A stretch of 64,000 nucleotides of DNA, taken from positions 112,677 to 176,676 of the forward strand of contig JAFMAI010000001.1 in assembly GCA_029785085.1 (NCBI GenBank), read 5' to 3'. The position numbers and the translations under genes are program-made. Below, in pieces: positions 38,222 through 47,752 of the stretch. Source of the stretch: Nitrososphaerota archaeon (GTDB taxonomy: Archaea; Thermoproteota; Nitrososphaeria; Nitrososphaerales; Gagatemarchaeaceae). Positions within the stretch are counted from its first letter, which is position 1, and each line of letters begins with the position of its first letter. The notes under the pieces are model-generated. The model was not told where the DNA came from and searched no databases. It was given only the letters and a program-made list of their open reading frames with translations.

Positions 38222-38583
38222 GCAAGGGAGAAAGCATCAGAGACGAGGAAGGGGTCCTCAAACGGCTTGGCGTGGACGCCGGCCTGTCCCGGAACGAGGC
38301 ATCGTTGTACCTCAGGCTGCTCCAGGAAGGACAGATTCCCTCATCCCGTGAGGCGGAGGCTGCTACGCTCCTGGAGAGGGGGATGGCAATAATCTCCGGT
38401 GACGGGAAGAGGATAATCCCAGTCCATCCTAGGCTCGGGATAGCGAACCACTATAGGACGTGGAGGGAGGCGATGGTGAAGGAGATCAGCGAGAGGCGGA
38501 TGAGGGTAGACAGGCTGATCCTTGAGCTAATCCCCCTGTACGACGCCGCAATGGAGAAAAGGGCGGATGCGGGGGGCGCCTAG
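38218..38583 (+). CDS. small TrmB-like HTH protein
   Basis: LKRLGVDAGLSRNEASLYLRLLQEGQIP; TTG start overlapping the upstream TGA. Confidence 0.65.
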   Translation: MSKGESIRDEEGVLKRLGVDAGLSRNEASLYLRLLQEGQIPSSREAEAATLLERGMAIISGDGKRIIPVHPRLGIANHYRTWREAMVKEISERRMRVDRLILELIPLYDAAMEKRADAGGA

Positions 38584-38587
38584 TATC

Positions 38588-39013
38588 ATGGCTGCGCCAC
38601 ATGAGCACGAGATAGTCTTCTTGGGCATGGTTAACGTGAACCGCGATAACTACCTTCAGGGGGTAGTGGACGTTTGGAGGTGCAGAGGCTGCAAGAAGCT
38701 CTTCTGCGACGACAAGAGATACGATGAGCCGCTCAAGGCGAGCGTGGGGTTCGAGTCGATTCCCGATGACGAGGAGTGGGCTGTGCTGACGTGCACCACG
38801 CTGAAGGACGTGCACATGAACTCCCTGGGGGTAAAGCATGGCAAGAAGTTCACCCACGCGTGTAGGGACGGCAAGGTACAAGAGTATGTGGTGGGCGCCG
38901 ACTACACGCTCTCGCCGAACACGGGCAGCCCCATCCACAGGCTCTATCTGGTAAAGGACAACATCAACAAGAACATTGAGGCAGGACACTACAAGCTGGC
39001 GATGGTGAAGTAG
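38588..39013 (+). CDS. hypothetical protein with CxxC
   Basis: MAAPHEHEIVFLGMVNVNRDNYLQGVVDVWRCRGCKKLFCDD. Confidence 0.65.
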   Translation: MAAPHEHEIVFLGMVNVNRDNYLQGVVDVWRCRGCKKLFCDDKRYDEPLKASVGFESIPDDEEWAVLTCTTLKDVHMNSLGVKHGKKFTHACRDGKVQEYVVGADYTLSPNTGSPIHRLYLVKDNINKNIEAGHYKLAMVK

Positions 39014-39014
39014 C

Positions 39015-39413
39015 CTGGCTCTGGCGCAAAGAGCCTCGACAACCTTCAACCTTCTGACAGGGATATGGGCGGCGATAGTCGGCTGGGGTCTCGGCCCGTC
39101 GTTTCTGTGCCCCAGAAGCGGCTGCCCAATACCAGCCCTGCAGGGCGCCGTACCGGCCCTAGGGGCCATTCTTGTCCTAGATGCCCTGGTCTGCTACATC
39201 GGGTTCAGGAGCGCTTTCATGGCAGGCGGCGCCCTCTCCGCGATCGTGGCGGCTATCACCCTCTACAACTGGGCAGGACAATATGGAGGCTGGGCCTGGA
39301 CCGGCCTGGTAGTCCTCTCCTTCGTGTCGCTGATCTTTGACCTCCTGGCCCTGAGGCCCAGAGAGCAACTGAGAGAGCAGGCGAATCCGATGAACCTGCC
39401 TGTGTTCGGCTAG
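39015..39413 (+). CDS. small multi-TM membrane protein (start codon uncertain)
   Basis: Frame of ORF 39219..39413 stays open and hydrophobic upstream to about 39015; no ATG/GTG/TTG start found. Confidence 0.45.
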   Translation: MALAQRASTTFNLLTGIWAAIVGWGLGPSFLCPRSGCPIPALQGAVPALGAILVLDALVCYIGFRSAFMAGGALSAIVAAITLYNWAGQYGGWAWTGLVVLSFVSLIFDLLALRPREQLREQANPMNLPVFG

Positions 39414-39970
39414 ACTTCGAAGCTGATGAAACGTTTCCTCTTCAGTATCTCTTCAGAGCCCGCTTTCAGGCGGTCGACCCTGAAGGCCCCATAGGATGGC
39501 CGTGAAGACCCCAGCATCAGTACCCCACTTTCCAAAATGCCCAGAGCCACCGTATCTTCGCCCTTCTGATGGTGGACAAAAGCGGCGCAGACCAGTATCA
39601 CCCCCTGCAGGAGGGCCTTCTCGTCTCCGGCCCTCGTCCGCCAAATCCCTTCGAGGACCTCGTGGCACTCCCAGTACCGCTCGGCGTTGAACAGCGACTT
39701 GGCCTCGGTGAAGATCTCGTCTTCGGGCCTGAACTTCGGGGCGGTGTTCAGGTCGTGGGTGAATTCTGGCGCCGTAAGAGGCTCCAGCGCGGCGACGAAG
39801 AGTTCGAAGTCTGGACGGCCAGGCACGAACACGTCCAGCTCCAAGGCGCCGTAGGAAGTCCACTTCGGGTTCTTCGCCTCCACCCCGAGCTCTCGGGCCA
39901 TCGCGCGGACTACCCCCAGGAGGTCCCCTCGGAAGGCGCCACCCTTGAGCCTGATGAGAAAGCGCAACAC
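39410..39970 (-). CDS. DUF309 domain protein
   Basis: EAKSLFNAERYWECHEVLEGIWR....LLQGVILVCAAFVHHQKG. Confidence 0.85.
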   Translation of the reverse strand: MLRFLIRLKGGAFRGDLLGVVRAMARELGVEAKNPKWTSYGALELDVFVPGRPDFELFVAALEPLTAPEFTHDLNTAPKFRPEDEIFTEAKSLFNAERYWECHEVLEGIWRTRAGDEKALLQGVILVCAAFVHHQKGEDTVALGILESGVLMLGSSRPSYGAFRVDRLKAGSEEILKRKRFISFEV

Positions 39971-40171
39971 GGTATGAAAGATGATTGGAACGCTTTAATG
40001 TTGACCCTGCCCTTCAGAGGTCGTGGGTGATGACCGGATTTAGCCTACTGAACCGACAGATGTCGAGGATCTTGAGTACGAGAACCCACAATCTGGTCGA
40101 GGCATCCGCCTCGGTGCGTTGGGAATCAATTTATAACCTCTGAAACGCGCCGCAGATTCAGGCGAAGTCGG

Positions 40172-40648
40172 GTGGTTGAGCTTGATCTCACCTGCAATCT
40201 AGAGGGGTTCAGACGGTTTCTAATCAGCAGTACTTGTAGGAGTTTCATCCCAGAGTCATACCTCAGAGACCCCGAAGTATTCCCCGAGAAGCAAGGCGAC
40301 CAGGGATCCATCTACGTCGAGGCGGTGGACAAGGTCGACCTCAAGAAGATCAGGGACATCACGTTCATCAACGCTAGGGATGTGCTTGGCATCATCTACA
40401 CGTCTAAGAGTGGAAACACGAAGCTGAAGTGGCGGCAGCTCAGGGGGAGGATAGGAAGGATGTCAGGCGACGCCTCCGCGAACTCTCTCGTGAACCTCTC
40501 GATGTCAAGGATTCTCTCACCAGAAGACGTCGAAGCCATAATGGCGAACCAGCAGAACGAAGGTGGCGTATCGGTGCCTCTAGAAGAGCAGCAGCCGGAG
40601 TCGCCTGAAGAGAACCAGGCCGAGCCTCGGCCAGACTCGCTGCAATAA
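40172..40648 (+). CDS. hypothetical protein
   Basis: 158 aa ORF with acidic Gln/Glu-rich tail. Confidence 0.6.
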   Translation: MVELDLTCNLEGFRRFLISSTCRSFIPESYLRDPEVFPEKQGDQGSIYVEAVDKVDLKKIRDITFINARDVLGIIYTSKSGNTKLKWRQLRGRIGRMSGDASANSLVNLSMSRILSPEDVEAIMANQQNEGGVSVPLEEQQPESPEENQAEPRPDSLQ

Positions 40649-40657
40649 CTCGTTTTC

Positions 40658-41059
40658 ATGCGGCAAACCGAGCGCAAACCGCTGGCGCTGAGTTTATACC
40701 AGCGGCAGCGAGAGACATGCCAGATGAGCAAGGTGAAGGTGAACCGGATCAGCGGCGTGACTGACCCCCTGACTGGGCTCCCTGCGAAGCAGATCGAGTT
40801 GGTGGAGGTCAGAGACGCGCGCAGGCCGGAAATGTTCCCTGCTAACGATGAGGCCAGAGTCGTCCAGGGGATGGTGTCGCAGTTGCAATCCATGGGTCTG
40901 ATGCCCCAGATGAGGGAGACAGGGTTCTCCAAAATCATCATGACCCTGACTGAGTCAGAGTATGATATGTTAGGCATGAGGCTCGATGTCAATGAGATTT
41001 ATGACCTAGACATCCGGAACGGGTCGATTACCCTGAGGAAAATCACTGAAGGGACCTGA
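40658..41059 (+). CDS. hypothetical protein (start likely MSKVKVNRISG near 40724)
   Basis: Ordinary composition; TATA-like gtttatacc upstream. Confidence 0.65.
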   Translation: MRQTERKPLALSLYQRQRETCQMSKVKVNRISGVTDPLTGLPAKQIELVEVRDARRPEMFPANDEARVVQGMVSQLQSMGLMPQMRETGFSKIIMTLTESEYDMLGMRLDVNEIYDLDIRNGSITLRKITEGT

Positions 41060-41064
41060 GTGGC

Positions 41065-41523
41065 TTGAGCGGTCCAAAGGTCGGCGAAAAGGCCCCGGAC
41101 TTCACCCTCCCAGCGCCGGGAGGACGGATGGTGTCGCTGCACGACTTCGCGGGTACGAAAAATGTAGTCCTGTACTTCTATCCAAAGGACTTCACCACGG
41201 GGTGCACGGCAGAGACGAAGGCATTCGGCGAAAGCTATGACAGCATCCTGGAGATGGGAGCAGAAATAATCGGCATAAGCTCCGACTCAGCCGAGAGCCA
41301 TAGCGGCTTCGCGAAGGAGTGCGGTGCCAGATTCCCGCTGCTCGCTGACGAAGAGGGGAAAGTCAGAGCTGAGTACGGTGCGAAGTCGATGGGCCTCATC
41401 CCCGGCCGGGTCACATTCGTCATAGACAAGAAAGGCGTCGTGAGGCATACGTTCTCATCGCAACTCAGGCCCAAACAGCACATTACCGAGGCAATTGAAG
41501 CGCTAAAGGCCATCAGAGACTGA
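41065..41523 (+). CDS. peroxiredoxin (BCP/AhpC-TSA family)
   Basis: KAPDFTLPAPGGRMVSLHDF, LYFYPKDFTTGCTAETKAFGE. Confidence 0.95.
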   Translation: MSGPKVGEKAPDFTLPAPGGRMVSLHDFAGTKNVVLYFYPKDFTTGCTAETKAFGESYDSILEMGAEIIGISSDSAESHSGFAKECGARFPLLADEEGKVRAEYGAKSMGLIPGRVTFVIDKKGVVRHTFSSQLRPKQHITEAIEALKAIRD

Positions 41524-41698
41524 CTACCTATGCCATCCGGAACCAGGAAGGCCCTGAGGCTGGCAGCCGTATATGAAACGAAGCGTGTGTAACGGAGTTT
41601 TCGTACGACTTCGGCGACAAGCGTAAATCCGTTCTACGAGCGCGCGTTCCAAGGTCTGGCAACGCCCGCTCTGAACGGTTGCACGGTGCTCTTAATGG

Positions 41699-41770
41699 TG
41701 CGGCCTCCGGGATTCGAACCCGGGCAAGTGGCTTGGGAAGCCACTATCCTAACCACTGGATCAAGGCCGC
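41699..41770 (-). tRNA. tRNA-Gly(CCC), intronless
   Basis: GCGGCCT...AGGCCGC acceptor, GTGGC-TTCCCAA-GCCAC anticodon arm, CCGGG-TTCGAAT-CCCGG T-arm; 72 nt. Confidence 0.95.
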
Positions 41771-41827
41771 ACTACCCGCCCCCTTGAACGGAAATGGTAT
41801 AAACCAAGCACTTTATCCGTCCCAAGG

Positions 41828-42688
41828 TTGTCGACCGAGCAGATTCTGTCCAAGCTGGCACCGAGGCTGAAGAAGCTTGATGCCGGCGCCTATGAGAGGA
41901 GCTACAGGACAGGAGGCACCCAGAGAAAGACGAGCACCCACCAGTTAGTCGCCGACCTCCTTGGCTCGCTGGGCATCGGGTTCAAGGAAAGTGTCGCGGT
42001 TCCTGGCACTGGGGGCCTCAGGGCGGACTTCCAGGTCAACGGCATCTGGATGTTCGTCGAACGTGAGTTGAGCGAGAAGGAACAGGTCCTCCTCAAGGGG
42101 AAGAGCTGCCTCGTAGTCAGGAGGGACTCGCTGAGAAGCGACAGGTCCGACCACGGCATAAGAGTGCTTGGTTTGAACGAAGAAGAGAGAGTACAGACTA
42201 TCTTCTTGGACGACCCGTCCTTCAACTTCGACTATGCCCACATTCTTCCGAAGACCGAGAAGTGTTCCGTGATGCATGGGCATACCTCCAGCGTTCTGGT
42301 GGAGGTGGCGGGTAGACCTGTCGAAGGGATGGTTGTTGACTTCGGCGTCGCGAAGCAGATTGTCAGGGAAGCCATCAGGGGCCTCGACCACAAGCTGTTC
42401 ATTCGCGGCAAGTATGTGACATCCATAGACAGGAAGAGCGTGTCAATGAAGTTCGACACAGTCCACGGAGAGTTCGCCATCAAGGCCCCGAAGGACACCA
42501 CTGTGCTGCTGGATGGAGAAGCAACCGTCGAGAACCTGGCGAGGGAGGTGCTGTCTAGGATTACACCCAACATGCCAAAGAACGTGACCTCCGTGGGCGT
42601 TTACGTGTACGAGGGGCTGAACAAGGGAAGTCACATCCTGGCGAAGATTCACCAGGACGGTGCGCGATCGGCACGAAAGAAGCCATAG
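41828..42688 (+). CDS. fusion: unknown N-terminal domain + C-terminal QueD/6-pyruvoyl-tetrahydropterin synthase-like domain
   Basis: C-terminal FNFDYAHILPKTEKCSVMHGHTSSVLVEVAG (His/Cys/HGH pattern), MVVDFGVAKQIVREAIRGLDHKLF; about 120 aa preceding domain unassigned. Confidence 0.85.
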   Translation: MSTEQILSKLAPRLKKLDAGAYERSYRTGGTQRKTSTHQLVADLLGSLGIGFKESVAVPGTGGLRADFQVNGIWMFVERELSEKEQVLLKGKSCLVVRRDSLRSDRSDHGIRVLGLNEEERVQTIFLDDPSFNFDYAHILPKTEKCSVMHGHTSSVLVEVAGRPVEGMVVDFGVAKQIVREAIRGLDHKLFIRGKYVTSIDRKSVSMKFDTVHGEFAIKAPKDTTVLLDGEATVENLAREVLSRITPNMPKNVTSVGVYVYEGLNKGSHILAKIHQDGARSARKKP

Positions 42689-43320
42689 TGCTCCTCTCGG
42701 GCGGAATAGACTCCGCCACCGCGCTCCTGCTGGCCAAGGAGACATACAGCGCAAGGGCTCTCACCTTCGAATATCGCGGGATAGCTGACAGTGAGATCCA
42801 GTCTGCCAGGGAAATGGCGGCCAAAATCGGCGTGATAGAACACAGGTTCGTGAGGCTTCCCGACCTCAGAGAGGCCGCTGACATCCCCGGCATCAATTTT
42901 GGCGGCCTTCCGCCGACATACATTCCGCTCAGGAACAGTGTGTTCTACTCCTTCGCCGCGTCCTATGCCGAAGAAACCAAGGCATCGGCGCTAGTGGGAG
43001 GACACAACAGGGACGACACGCCCGTCTTCGCTGATGTTAGCCCGACGTTCTTCGCTAACTTGGAGAAGGCGTTCCGCGCTGGATCCCCAATTCTAAGGAG
43101 CAGGAGGCTCAGAATCCTCCGTCCGCTGGGGCGCATGCGAAAGCACCAGGTGGTCAGGCTAGCAAGCTCGATAGGTGTGCCGCTCAGGCTCACATGGAGC
43201 TGCCACCGGAGCGGGAGGGAGCACTGCTGGGAATGCACCGGATGCCTCGCGAGGAGCGCGTCGTTCAGGAAGGCAGGGGTGGAAGACCCTCTCGCGCCTG
43301 ACCTAGGAAAAGTTACTTAA
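42688..43320 (+). CDS. queC: 7-cyano-7-deazaguanine synthase-like QueC
   Basis: LLSGGIDSATALLLA PP-loop; CHRSGREHCWECTGCLARSASF zinc motif. Confidence 0.85.
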   Translation: MLLSGGIDSATALLLAKETYSARALTFEYRGIADSEIQSAREMAAKIGVIEHRFVRLPDLREAADIPGINFGGLPPTYIPLRNSVFYSFAASYAEETKASALVGGHNRDDTPVFADVSPTFFANLEKAFRAGSPILRSRRLRILRPLGRMRKHQVVRLASSIGVPLRLTWSCHRSGREHCWECTGCLARSASFRKAGVEDPLAPDLGKVT

Positions 43321-43346
43321 GGAGTGCCGAAGGGTTTCGGAACTCC

Positions 43347-44093
43347 TTGAAGCGGCATGAACGAACAGCCGACGCCCTGGACTTCATCGATGCGACGGCC
43401 GACGTACAGGCTGAGGTCTCCCAGTTGCCTGTGGACGCTGGCATCGCTAATCTCCGAGTGATCAGCAGCTCGGGTAGCATGACCATGCCAATCGGACTCT
43501 CCATCCAGACCTCCACAGGGCTCCATAGGGGGGTTCACATGAGCCGGATGGTGAAGGCGGCCAACAGCAGGAAACCGAAGGGGGTGGAGCAGTGGCTGCG
43601 GTGGATTTGCAAAGAGGTGAATCAGACACAGCCGGGGTCTAGCGTCACCGCGGACTTCGAACTCCCCTACGAGGATCAGTTCGCGAAGGTCACCATGAGG
43701 GCAACGGAGCGAGGCTTGGTCACATACCGGTACGTGGTAGACGGGATGACGGCATGCCCATGCTCAAAGAAGATGATCGGCGTGGGGCACATGCAGAGAG
43801 CGCAACTGACGGTGTACCTGAAGAGCAACAAGCCCCTCAATTCTATCGCCGTCATTGGAAGAATCACAGAGTGCTTCTCGGCATTTCCCATCGAACACAT
43901 GAAGAGGCTGGATGAAGCGAAAAAGATCCTCGAGGCTCAATCTAACCCGAGGTTCGCGGAGGACATCGTTAGGGAGTGCGTCAGCAGGTTCCCGAATGCC
44001 CTGTTCATAGGCGGAAGGTGCTTCGAGTCGATACACTCCCACGACGCGGTGGCCACGTGGTCGGCGAGACCAGGTTGGATGCCCATCCTCTAA
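43347..44093 (+). CDS. GTP cyclohydrolase, MptA/FolE2 family
   Basis: GLHRGVHMSRM, YRYVVDGMTACPCSKKMIG, GHMQRAQLTVYL. Confidence 0.9.
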   Translation: MKRHERTADALDFIDATADVQAEVSQLPVDAGIANLRVISSSGSMTMPIGLSIQTSTGLHRGVHMSRMVKAANSRKPKGVEQWLRWICKEVNQTQPGSSVTADFELPYEDQFAKVTMRATERGLVTYRYVVDGMTACPCSKKMIGVGHMQRAQLTVYLKSNKPLNSIAVIGRITECFSAFPIEHMKRLDEAKKILEAQSNPRFAEDIVRECVSRFPNALFIGGRCFESIHSHDAVATWSARPGWMPIL

Positions 44094-44141
44094 GGACGAT
44101 GCCCCAGACTTAAATCAAGAGCAGCCCCGCAGCCCGACCGG

Positions 44142-45002
44142 TTGACCGACCTTCTCCTCGGCACGTCAGGCTGGTCGTACAACGAGTGGAATGGCGTATT
44201 CTACCCGAGCTCCTCGATTAACAAACTATCATACTACTCCAAGCTCTACGCGACTGTGGAAATTGACTCGACGTTCTACGCGTATCCCTCGAAAGGGATG
44301 GTGCTCGGCTGGGCGAGATATACGCCCGAGAACTTCATCTTCTCTGTGAAGCTCCCCAGGTTGATTACCCACGACAAGAGGCTGGACCTGTCGCAGGGAG
44401 TCGAAGCGGACACGGTCAGGTTCTTGGGCCTTCTGAAGCCACTCATAGCAGCTGGGAAGCTGGGACCGGTCCTGGTACAACTCTCTCCGAGTTATTCCTT
44501 CCAAGATGACTTTCAGAAGCTGAAAGGCTTCTTTGACAGGGCGCCTGATGACCTGTCGTTCGCGGTCGAGTTCAGGCACCCCTCGTGGCTGAGAGAAGAG
44601 GTCTGGTCGTACCTCAGTAGCAGGAACTTGGCCAACGTAATCGTCGATGAGCCCTTACTCCCTCCGGATACTATCGTGACTGCGGACTTCGCCTTCGTAA
44701 GATGGCACGGGAGGGGTGGCAGGCCATGGTACAACTACAGGTACACCGACGGCGAGCTCGACGGATGGGTTCCGAAGGTGAGGGATGTCACGTCCAGGGT
44801 GAAGAAAACGTTCGGCTACTTCAACAACCACTTCAGGGGGTTCGCGGTTGAAAACTCGCTCAAGATGATGGAGAAACTAGGTGTGTCGACACCACTCCAG
44901 AACGAAGCTAGAGCGAAAGCGACCAAGTTCATCGCCACGGGCAGGAGGGACACAGGAGAGGGGAGCATCCTCGAGTTTGTCGGAGCTGGGAGCGACAGGT
45001 GA
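44142..45002 (+). CDS. DUF72 family protein
   Basis: LLGTSGWSYNEWNGVFYPSS, YATVEIDSTFYAYPS, FVRWHGRGG. Confidence 0.92.
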   Translation: MTDLLLGTSGWSYNEWNGVFYPSSSINKLSYYSKLYATVEIDSTFYAYPSKGMVLGWARYTPENFIFSVKLPRLITHDKRLDLSQGVEADTVRFLGLLKPLIAAGKLGPVLVQLSPSYSFQDDFQKLKGFFDRAPDDLSFAVEFRHPSWLREEVWSYLSSRNLANVIVDEPLLPPDTIVTADFAFVRWHGRGGRPWYNYRYTDGELDGWVPKVRDVTSRVKKTFGYFNNHFRGFAVENSLKMMEKLGVSTPLQNEARAKATKFIATGRRDTGEGSILEFVGAGSDR

Positions 45003-45811
45003 AGGCGGTCCTCCTGCTGGACGGTGACGCTCCCAAGGTCGCTCCGGCGCAGTTGAGCAGGATTGTTCTGAAGGCCGGCATCGAAGTGGGAAGGGCCGGA
45101 GCGGACTTCGGCATCGTCGTAGGCGGGGATGGGCGGTTCGGCAGATACGGGCGGACCGAGAAGCTCCCACTGCTCTTCGTAGGCGTACGGTCGAAGGGGG
45201 CCGCCGGATCAAAAGCCCACCTTGCGCAAACCACCTTTGACGAACTCCCTGAGGCGTTGGCAAAGATCAGGTCCGGAGAATATGCGGTAGATGCGCACCG
45301 ACGGCTGAGGGTCACTAAGGAGGCAAAAGTGCTCGGGGAAGTGTTCACGGACGTCTACCTTCAGAGGGGAGACGAAGGGAGCTGTCTCCGCTACAAGTTG
45401 AGCGTCTCTGGGAAAGGCGCTAGGTTCGAAGAGGCGGCCATAGCGGATGGGGTAGTGGTTGCCACGCGAGCGGGCTCCACTGGCTACTACTCCTACGTCG
45501 ATAGGATTAGAGGGAACATGGTCGAGCCATCCGCATTCGCCCACGTCGGGAGGGACGAAGTGGGCATATGCCACATAACCCCCACCTACACCGAAAGGCT
45601 CGGTGCCGAGATTCACCCGCTGAGATACACGGTCCCCTGGGGGAGCAAGATAGAGATCTCTCTGTTCAGAGAGGCGGACGCCAGGCTCTTCGGGGTCGCA
45701 GACAGCCGAGCAGGAATCAAGGTCTCCATGGGGGAGAAGGTATCCATAACAGCTGGGAAGGAAGTCACGAAGGTGATGACTCTGAGGTACGATCCTCACA
45801 GGTCATGGTGA
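44999..45811 (+). CDS. NAD kinase-like (ATP-NAD kinase) protein
   Basis: GIVVGGDGRFGRYGR and DGVVVATRAGSTGYYSYV; diverged GGDG motif. Confidence 0.8.
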   Translation: MKAVLLLDGDAPKVAPAQLSRIVLKAGIEVGRAGADFGIVVGGDGRFGRYGRTEKLPLLFVGVRSKGAAGSKAHLAQTTFDELPEALAKIRSGEYAVDAHRRLRVTKEAKVLGEVFTDVYLQRGDEGSCLRYKLSVSGKGARFEEAAIADGVVVATRAGSTGYYSYVDRIRGNMVEPSAFAHVGRDEVGICHITPTYTERLGAEIHPLRYTVPWGSKIEISLFREADARLFGVADSRAGIKVSMGEKVSITAGKEVTKVMTLRYDPHRSW

Positions 45812-46095
45812 TAGCCACCCGGTGGCTACACGCTCGACCACATCCCCGATGTAGGTCGCATGGTCTGCGATGCGCTCGAGGCGCCTGAGCATCAGCATGG
45901 AGGAAAACACGCACTTTGGGTCGTCCTTTCCCTGAAAGGGCTCCTTGACGTTCTCTGTAGCTGGAGGCGATGGCGTCGTCCAAGGACGGAATCTTCCTCG
46001 CGAGCCCAGCACCTCTTCGGGCGAATTCGCCCACGCTCATCCAGATCATTTCCTGTATCTTCCGGGCCGTCGCGACGACCGAGCCATGACTCCCT
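45803..46095 (-). pseudogene. C-terminal remnant of a PhoU-like protein, frameshifted
   Basis: VVATARKIQEMIWMSVGEFARRGAGLARKIPSLDDAIASSYRE continues in a different frame as LRRLERIADHATYIGDVVERVATGW. Confidence 0.75.
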
Positions 46096-46202
46096 TGCCT
46101 CTGTTCCGCCGGGCTAGGTCGCGCCTCTGGAGTCTATCCCAATGACCAATTGTCGTCCGGGCAAGAAGTATATACTGGCTATTCCCCAACATTCGGGGCG
46201 AC

Positions 46203-47243
46203 TTGATGGCCGAATCCAGAAGGCAAGATTTCAGGAGGGTGCAGAAGACGGGAGGAGACAGCTTCGTGGTTTCTCTTCCGAAGAGCTGGGTAACTGATGT
46301 AGGGTTGAGGGCAAAGGACCCCGTAGCCGTGCTCGTGCAGCCCGACTCTTCGCTACTGATAGTCCCTAGGAGAGACATACGGACATCCTCCAAATCAGAG
46401 GCCACCCTTGAAACTGCACAAGGTCTCGACAGAGACTTCTTGCTGAGGCATTTCATCTCCTATTATCTGGCTGGGTACGACATCATTAGGGTCGCTATTG
46501 GCAAATCTGATCCTGGACTCAGAGGGTTCATCCGAGAAGGCATCAGGCGTAAACTGGTAGGCGTAGAGATAATCGAAGAGTCGTCGGGAGGCATACTCAC
46601 GCAGTGCCTGTCCGGCTACATCGACCTTCCGCTGAAGAAGGCCTTGGAACGCATGGCCATCATCGCTGGAGGTATGCTAACCGATGCGGTCAGTGTCCTT
46701 CAAGGAGAGAACACGGGAATGTCAGGAGAAGTCGTAGAACGCGACGACGAAGTCGACAGGTTCTACCACTTCCTCCTTAGGCAGCTCAACATAGCGGTGA
46801 GGGATAGGTCGGTGATCCAGGAGATAGGCCTAGCGTCGACGAGAGACTGTCTAGGTTACAGGCTCGTAGTCAAGAACGTAGAGAGAGTAGCCGACCACGC
46901 GGCGAGCATAGCCACCGAAGCAGAAAACCTCGGCAATCTTTCGGAGCAGGCCGTCAAGAAGATCCATGAAATGACCGCGCTTTCCAAGAAAGTGTTCGAC
47001 AGCTCTATCGCTTCATTGCTCCGACTCGACGGCAAGATGGCAGAGGAAGCCATAGCAAAGTCGAAGGAGGTCCTGCAGATGGAGGGGAAAGTCAGCGGCG
47101 AAGTGCTAGCGCCGAAGATGAGCGGAGCCCAGGTCGCCTCTGCGAAACTAATGCTCGAGAGTATTAGGAGGACGGCGGAGTACGGGTCGGACATCGCCGA
47201 AATCGCCATAGACCTCACCGTCGCGGAGCCCCAAGTGGTCTGA
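46203..47243 (+). CDS. AbrB/SpoVT-domain PhoU-like phosphate uptake regulator
   Basis: RRVQKTGGDSFVVSLPKSWVTDVGLRAKDPVAV N-terminus; KNVERVADHAASIATEAENL and RRTAEYGSDIAEIAIDLTV. Confidence 0.9.
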   Translation: MMAESRRQDFRRVQKTGGDSFVVSLPKSWVTDVGLRAKDPVAVLVQPDSSLLIVPRRDIRTSSKSEATLETAQGLDRDFLLRHFISYYLAGYDIIRVAIGKSDPGLRGFIREGIRRKLVGVEIIEESSGGILTQCLSGYIDLPLKKALERMAIIAGGMLTDAVSVLQGENTGMSGEVVERDDEVDRFYHFLLRQLNIAVRDRSVIQEIGLASTRDCLGYRLVVKNVERVADHAASIATEAENLGNLSEQAVKKIHEMTALSKKVFDSSIASLLRLDGKMAEEAIAKSKEVLQMEGKVSGEVLAPKMSGAQVASAKLMLESIRRTAEYGSDIAEIAIDLTVAEPQVV

Positions 47244-47258
47244 GGGGTCGGGTAGGCC

Positions 47259-47570
47259 TCAGCGAAATTCTGGAAGCTCGCAGGTCGTCTCCAGCATTGT
47301 CACGAGCAGCGCCTCGCCACGCTCGGTCAGGGCCACCTCTTCTTCGACTCCGAGACCTGTCATGGTGGACACGACGTCGACGAGGTACTCCCGCTGAAGC
47401 CAGCCGAGGAGGCTGTCGAAGGCCGCGTGAGACAGCTTGGTACGCCTGCGAAGGACGCTGGTGCCCATCCGTTTCGAACCTACAAGCGCGAGCAGGGCGC
47501 AGAGGCTCCGGTCGGCCAGGGCGTCCTTGGAGGACACCTCTCCGAGATTTGATGTTTCTTGTACTTGCAT
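47259..47570 (-). CDS. winged-helix DNA-binding protein, hypothetical
   Basis: 103 aa; LRRRTKLSHAAFDSLLGWLQREYLVDVVSTM. Confidence 0.6.
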   Translation of the reverse strand: MQVQETSNLGEVSSKDALADRSLCALLALVGSKRMGTSVLRRRTKLSHAAFDSLLGWLQREYLVDVVSTMTGLGVEEEVALTERGEALLVTMLETTCELPEFR

Positions 47571-47752
47571 CGGCCCGAAAAGCGTCGGAGCGAGCTAAAA
47601 TGGTTCTCGAATGAGTCCAATGGGTAATCATACACTATAGCGACGACTCCGTGCTATGAGTATGAACCGGTCCATTATCTGATAGAACGCGCCTAGCAAC
47701 GACTACCGCCGGGGGCAAAGGCTGGCTCGCGCGCTTCCAACCCAGCGGAAGA

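Noticed and set aside
40025-40080. Possible C/D-box sRNA (gtgatga ... ctga ... )
   Set aside because: C and D' boxes are plausible, but no convincing second CTGA D box or terminal stem; not supportable without a covariance search.
40658-41059. Considered an arcadin-like cytoskeletal accessory protein
   Set aside because: Only a vague impression of similarity, no crenactin gene nearby, no diagnostic motif.
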